Under the pieces are notes generated by a model. It was not told the origin of the DNA. It saw only the letters and a list, made by a program, of their open reading frames with translations, and did not search any database. The translations under genes and the position numbers were made by a program. A DNA stretch of 64,000 nt from Paracoccidioides lutzii Pb01. Its lineage: Eukaryota; Ascomycota; Eurotiomycetes; Onygenales; Ajellomycetaceae. Below are positions 59,443 to 64,000 of this stretch, piece by piece. Position 1 is the stretch's first letter; the number at the start of each line of letters is the position of its first letter. The DNA is taken from the NCBI RefSeq assembly GCF_000150705.2, contig NW_015440970.1:372001-436000 (forward strand), given 5' to 3'.

Positions 59443-60132
59443 ATGGCCTCTCTAACTCATCAGAAGAGCCCCTTTCTTCCTCTGAAGGACCCCACGAGAC
59501 CCTTACCGGAATTGTCTGCAGAAGAGTTCAAGGTCTACAATTCCTTTGCTGATAAAATGGAATGCTTCGCTAGTTAAAAATCGAAGCAAATTTACTAGAG
59601 AGAGAGAAAAAAAAAAAAAAAAAAAAAAGAAAAAAAAAACATTACTTTAACCCGAGAGCCATCACTCACAAATTGCATAGCACACAATGTTCCGCAATCC
59701 ATGGACGACCTTATACGATGCCTGCCTTGCCAATGAACTGCCAAAAGACATGACTCTTGACCAGTTGATCGAAATGGGAACGAACTTCTGCAACGATTTG
59801 AAAATTCATCGCACGGCGGAAAAGGAATTTGTCTTTCCACACCTCGGTCAGCGGATGCCTGAATTCACGGAAAAAGCATAGCAAGATGGAGCTACTCGCT
59901 CAGGATGAATTGATCCACGAAGGTCTCGTGAAGTTGCAGGGGGTACCTTAACAGAATGCAAGGAAGGTAAAAAGGAATTCGAATTGAAGAGCTTGAAAGT
60001 GAGGATGGATGGGTTGGGCAGGCTTTGTGGGTGCATATGGGTGACGAGGTAGTTCGCCTTGTTGCTGAAAACGTGCGCAAGTACTGGTCCCTTGAGTATA
60101 TAAAGAATATGCCATTTTACTGTGGGGAATAG
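59443..60132 (+). pseudogene. Decayed hemerythrin/HHE-domain gene
   Basis: Pieces of one HHE-domain protein are spread over three frames. Part 1 (from ATG 59443) reads KDPTRPLPELSAEEFKVYNSFADKME. Part 2 (59687-59878) reads MFRNPWTTLYDACLANELPKDMTLDQLIEMG, then KIHRTAEKEFVFPHLGQRMPEF with His/Glu metal-ligand positions. Part 3, ending at 60132, reads WVHMGDEVVRLVAENVRKYWSLE. Lesions are an in-frame TAG at 59879-59881, frameshifts near 59880 and 59945, a TAA at 59968-59970, and a first intron (GT at 59573, AG at 59680) that cannot restore frame. Its putative intron is mostly A-run. HHE proteins bind di-iron; the gene is very likely non-functional. Confidence 0.7.
59598..59639. repeat. GA then poly(A) tract
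   Basis: GAGAGAGAG followed by about 30 nearly uninterrupted A bases, inside the broken hemerythrin gene. Confidence 0.9.
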
Positions 60133-60522
60133 GGAGCAGACGATATTCATTGAAAGGTTGATCTTAGGAGCCGTTAACAGGCGTCAACTTGTTGGCTGCA
60201 AGCCAGGATCAAAATCTCCGATGTCAACTATCAACATGTCATTGAATGAAATAGCATGCTTAAAGGAGCCTTATCCGTAGAACCGCTTAAGAATAAGTAT
60301 CTTTGCAGTTCTGGTGAAATTTAGAAACTCTTTACGATGGTGAATTATTGGTATAGGGGCTAGAGTTGGGATAGGGAGAAGTAACAACTCGGACCGCAAA
60401 GACTCAGGGACTGCTCATGACTTTCATATTAAAAATCCATCATCCGCTCTATTTACGGAGCGTGCCCAAATGCTAAAAGAGAAAAGGAAAACAGAACAAC
60501 ATAAAAGCTTGGATTAAAAAGT
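60133..60522. other. Short spacer before RPL42
   Basis: A 390-bp convergent spacer between the hemerythrin relic and the RPL42 stop codon. No feature is recognised. Confidence 0.5.
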
Positions 60523-61531
60523 TTAGAAAACAAGAGCTGCCCCCTTAGTTTTCTTGTCACCACTGTAATAGGGAAATTAGGTCAGTAAAAGAAACACATG
60601 TTTCCAAGGAAAGATAGCTGTATATCCGGAATGTCACGTACCCCAACTCGAAGTGCTTGCATCGTTTCAAAGCCAGTTGGGCCTTGGTCTTGCAGACCGT
60701 GCACTCCAACCGCAGAACAACCTTCTTTGTGGTCTTGGCCTTCTTCCTGAACACGGGTTTCGTTTGACCACCGTAACCGCTCTGTTTACGATCGTAACGA
60801 CGCTTTCCCTGTGCGAATAGCGAGGCCTGGATTTGGAAACGGACGCCATCAGCACACCTGATAGCCCTATCCCTCATGACCAAGAGGGTTGTGAAGTCGA
60901 ATGGCTCTCTCACCTTTCCAGCTTTGTACTGGGTGACCTTGTGCTGGGTGTGCTTTTTGCACTCCTTGGACTTGCAGTATGTCCGGCGGGTTTTGGGAAC
61001 GTTAACCTGTTGGCAAAACACCCAGATATCAGCATCCGTGCGTACAACATCTGCTCAAAATGTGTTCCTGCTATTTCCACAAAGTAATCAAGGCATCTGG
61101 TTTAGCACATTCTGCCGCATGATAAGAACGGTATTCGGTGTAGTATCGGACGCGTGGTTTTGGTGGGAGGGAAAGGGACATTTGGACATATTTGCGATGT
61201 TTTTGAGGTATCGGAAGGGAAGCGGGCATTTTGCTGGAACATCCGAGTTCATTTGACGAATAAAACAATAGTTTGCGGAAGTTTGGCCATGAAGTGTTTT
61301 GATGAATATCTCCCGCTCCCATGCTGAGTATATATTCAACTCCATCGATTCCGTCCCCTTCCTCCTTCAAGTTCCGTCGCGCGGGTACGTCTCCAAAGAC
61401 CGCAAAATTGGTGTATACAGAGTCATCGTCCTCGTCATTTCGGCGGTTTCCAAGCCACTTCATCCTTGATTAACCCCCAACATAGCTCTTCCAAAGAAAC
61501 AAATGAAGAAAAGGAACATCCTTCTTACCAT
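60523..61531 (-). CDS. RPL42: 60S ribosomal protein eL42 (L36a/L44)
   Basis: Exons 61531-61529 (only ATG), 61006-60914, 60826-60642 and 60562-60523 give 106 aa, the exact family length. eL42 sits near the ribosomal E-site. The sequence NVPKTRRTYCKSKECKKHTQ and the zinc-ribbon pairs (C12/C17 and, near the end, LECTVCKTKAQ) are intact, and the protein ends GGDKKTKGAALVF. A Pro at position 56 (QTKPVF) is the residue whose change to Gln gives cycloheximide resistance in yeasts, so a sensitive-type allele is expected. Intron 1 follows the ATG directly and is 522 nt. Intron 2 (87 nt) is 3n long and stop-free. The residue after PVF is Arg rather than the common His. Confidence 0.96.
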
Positions 61532-63440
61532 CTTGACTGAATTGACCGGGTTGTCGAGCTGGGTGATGTCGCTGGGTGTCCTGAGTGTTCGTACTCTCTC
61601 CTCCGTCTCAGGTTGTATCCAGTCCTTAGTTGTGGGATTTCGTTTCGCTTAGGTCACATGACTACGCTAGCCGTTTCGGGACACTCTTTAAACCTCACAA
61701 CGCATATTGCAGACTACGACAAAATATCTAGGAAGATACAGAAAATAATCTCAGATCTCAATGTATGTATAGCGTTCCTGAGTTGGGACGGCTAATTTAA
61801 TCCTCGACCTCTACACTGTACTTTCACCTCTGCCGCACCAACTCCCTCCCACTGGGCTGGAGTCACCCCAGTTTTTCGCGCTCAATAGTCCGCTTGAAAC
61901 AAGTTTTTTTTATCACTATCCATCTCAAAAATGGACGTAACGGACATGCCTTGCATCTATCAAGTATTTCTATACGCATTTCGCTGGCTGGATGAATGGG
62001 ACTATGGCGACATAGATGGAGAACAGTATATCTGGACGCAACTTGGACACCGCATCCCTTTACAATCGTAAGAGATCTCTCTGAAGGTGAGGGCGGATAT
62101 AATAGCATTTACCTTGTTTGCATTGGACCCCAGGGTCATCTTCCGCATCCATGGCATAAAAATGAGGGCCAAACAAGCAACATGGCACCTTATCATGGGC
62201 TTGCTGAGACGCGAGCGATGTTTTAGCGGGTAACTGGGTAACATCAGATATGCCCTGTTGGCCCATGGAACATATTTGTCCTCAGTTTTCTGACTCGGCC
62301 AACCAGTGCACCAGAGCCAGGGCATTCAAGTGAACTCTCTCAAACGGGCACAAGTCCAATGCCTGGAACTTCAGATGCTAGAGCTCGAAGGTATGTCTCA
62401 AGCTCTGCATGAGATCATTACTTGGAACAACATTCCGTCTTCTAGTTTGAATCACCCCATGTGGGCTGCCGCACATGAAGTGGGTGAACATGCCCAAAAG
62501 GCGATGCAGTTTTGCGGGTTCACGAAACTCGGCTCTCTGGCTGGAGTTTTGCCAAAGTCATATCCAGAGGGTCGTCCATCCCTCGAACTCGGGATTCAGC
62601 ATTATTACCCTCTATTTAATATACCTTGCAAAGCGATGGTAGGTGTATGGTTTTTGGATTTCATCCTGCGGCTTATTATCAGCTGAGATGATACTACATA
62701 TCTTGGTTACTTAGAATATGTTGAGGACTCGAAAAGGGTGTTTCTTCTAAGCATATGCGGGAATACTAGCACATTAGGATTTGCAGCATCCTTTCTCTCC
62801 CCATTGTGCGTGGCAAGAAGGCGAAGAAGGACTCTTTGCGCCATTTGCTGTGGTCTTGAACCAAGTAAACCCTGCTTTTATATGAGCTGGCTGCTGGTGC
62901 TATATGATGTTGTACATTTGATAAAACAGTGATTTATACTCGTTTCCGCATTGGAATAACCGGTCGACGTCTTAGTTGCCGCAAATTCTCAACCATATCG
63001 AACCCATGAGTGCGGGAATGCTCTTCAGCCTGGCATGATAAATTAGCTATACAACGGCAAGATTAGCGTAGCTTAATTAACACTAGAGTATGAAATTGTA
63101 TTGCCCTTTGCGCCGAAAAGCAGGAAGTGTTCATATATTTTCAGGTAGCAGTGTTGTTGTAGCCAGCGACAATAACTAACAGATAAGTCACTCTGATATT
63201 TAGTTGAAGCTCTCCCAACCCCGCTAGTGAGTGAATCACTGCCAACCAAACCACCAGCATTTTGCAGCCTGGTTCAGCACTGAATCAACTAACACACATC
63301 CTGCCATTTGCAAGCACTCCTACCTCTCATGCAACAAAAGTACAAACCTATATCTCAGAGGATATCAATCTTCGCCGTTAGCTTCAGCATCCTCCTCTAA
63401 CTACCCTTTGTTGACCATTTCCCTTTGTCACCAAACCATC
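61532..63440. other. 1.9-kb intergenic region
   Basis: It lies between the divergent RPL42 and NEDD8 genes. Plus-strand frames at 61996-62226 and 62306-62686 are open, but no domain could be assigned with confidence. Confidence 0.5.
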
Positions 63441-63820
63441 ATGCTTATTAAGTAGTGTCCCACCATAGTTATCCCGTTCCAGCGCAACAACATGTGTATG
63501 ATAATAGCGAAGAAGATCACCAAATGCTAACCAAAAACGCTCTCTATCGGTTTTCAACAGAGTGCGAACCCTGACGGGTAAAGAGATCAAACTGGATATC
63601 GAACCTGATTACAAGGTATGTACCCCTCCCCCAAACCCGAAACCCTCCCTCCACAAAAGCCCAGCGGCAATATGCAGCAACAGCAAACACCAAATTTTCA
63701 GGCACAGCAACTGAGCGTCATTCTTCTACTCCGTCAGGTTTCTCGAATAAAGGAGCGTGTTGAAGAAAAGGAAGGCATCCCACCGGTTCAACAGCGGCTT
63801 ATTTATGGAGGGAAACAGAT
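63441..63820 (+). CDS. RUB1: NEDD8/RUB1 ubiquitin-like modifier (3' end outside window)
   Basis: Exons 63441-63451, 63561-63615 and 63738-63820 give the first 49 codons plus two bases: MLIKVRTLTGKEIKLDIEPDYK, VSRIKERVEEKEGIPPVQQR, LIYGGKQ. These match the first two-thirds of NEDD8 (76 aa in mature form); donors are GTAGTG, GTATGT and GTACGT. NEDD8 is conjugated to cullins to activate SCF-type ubiquitin ligases. The next exon, carrying the C-terminal Gly-Gly, lies beyond base 64000, so the gene is truncated by the window edge. A ubiquitin paralogue is unlikely given the KEIKLDIEPDYKV and PPVQQRLI residues. The tail from 63821 to 64000 is intronic, with no exon seen. Confidence 0.92.
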
Positions 63821-64000
63821 GTACGTTTTAGGATGAGACCCTGGCATCACAACTATAATCATCTCTCCCGCGAATTCACCCACCCCGGCCCTGCCATTTT
63901 GTCGCTGGGATTTTTTCCCTTTAAAATACCCCATCTGTAGGGTATGGGGGTGGGATGTTCCGATTACGAGGAGGCTACTTTACGACTAGTTTGCTGATAT

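Noticed and set aside
61996..62226. Frame with TIVRDLSEGEGGYNSIYLV, reminiscent of fungal phosphotransferase (APH-like) N-termini
   Set aside because: Only one short stretch resembles the family. No Brenner or DFG-like motif and no consistent downstream frame were found.

Overview
The window is nuclear DNA of a filamentous ascomycete. The genes carry many short GT-AG introns (about 45-200 nt) with fungal donor signals such as GTATGT and GTAAGT and CTAAC/CTGAC-like branch sites. Nearly every recognisable protein reads as a Eurotiomycetes-type ortholog: Pfs2, DGAT1, OMP decarboxylase, Imp3, Scj1, malic enzyme, PTR2, THOC7, flotillin and NEDD8. Long AT-rich intergenic stretches (up to about 5 kb) full of homopolymers and microsatellites, plus this gene style, make me favour Onygenales (an Ajellomycetaceae-like dimorphic-fungus lineage). 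That taxonomic call is an inference, not something the sequence proves.

Layout. 0.1-5.9 kb: a TMEM170-family membrane protein (+), convergent with PFS2 (-), then DGAT1 (+). 5.9-9.1 kb: gene-free, with a diverged ~194-bp tandem duplication, a GC hairpin and an AC microsatellite. 9.1-11.7 kb: an MGST3-like MAPEG protein (+) and pyrG (+). 11.7-16.6 kb: a gene-poor stretch with at most a short-chain-dehydrogenase relic. 16.6-20.4 kb: a Ser-rich basic orphan (+), a second ~195-bp tandem duplication, and IMP3 (-). 22.5-23.0 kb: a small conserved orphan (+). 25.0-29.6 kb: an ER Hsp40 of the Scj1 type with a KDEL end (-) and a HAM1-like lipid-binding-type protein (-). 33.9-36.2 kb: malic enzyme (+). 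38.8-41.4 kb: a nine-exon PTR2 peptide transporter (-). 42.7-43.8 kb: a transposase-derived zinc-finger protein (-), divergent from THOC7 (+). 45.9-49.4 kb: an ankyrin/membrane protein (-) and tubulin cofactor A (-). 51.3-54.4 kb: an MFS transporter (+) and a PPSY-type orphan (-). 55.2 kb: a probable solo LTR. 56.4-58.3 kb: flotillin (+). 59.4-60.1 kb: a hemerythrin-domain pseudogene. 60.5-61.5 kb: RPL42/eL42 (-) with an intron directly after ATG. 63.4 kb to the end: NEDD8/RUB1 (+), cut by the window edge.

Most genes are single-copy housekeeping functions: mRNA 3' processing and export, ribosome biogenesis, lipid synthesis, pyrimidine synthesis, ER folding, central carbon metabolism and tubulin folding. 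They do not form an operon or a biosynthetic cluster. I found no clear previously undescribed multi-gene system. The most unusual items are the domesticated Mutator-like zinc-finger gene, the decayed hemerythrin gene, the two tandemly duplicated ~195-bp elements, the solo-LTR candidate, and two stop-free introns of length 3n that would be translatable if retained.
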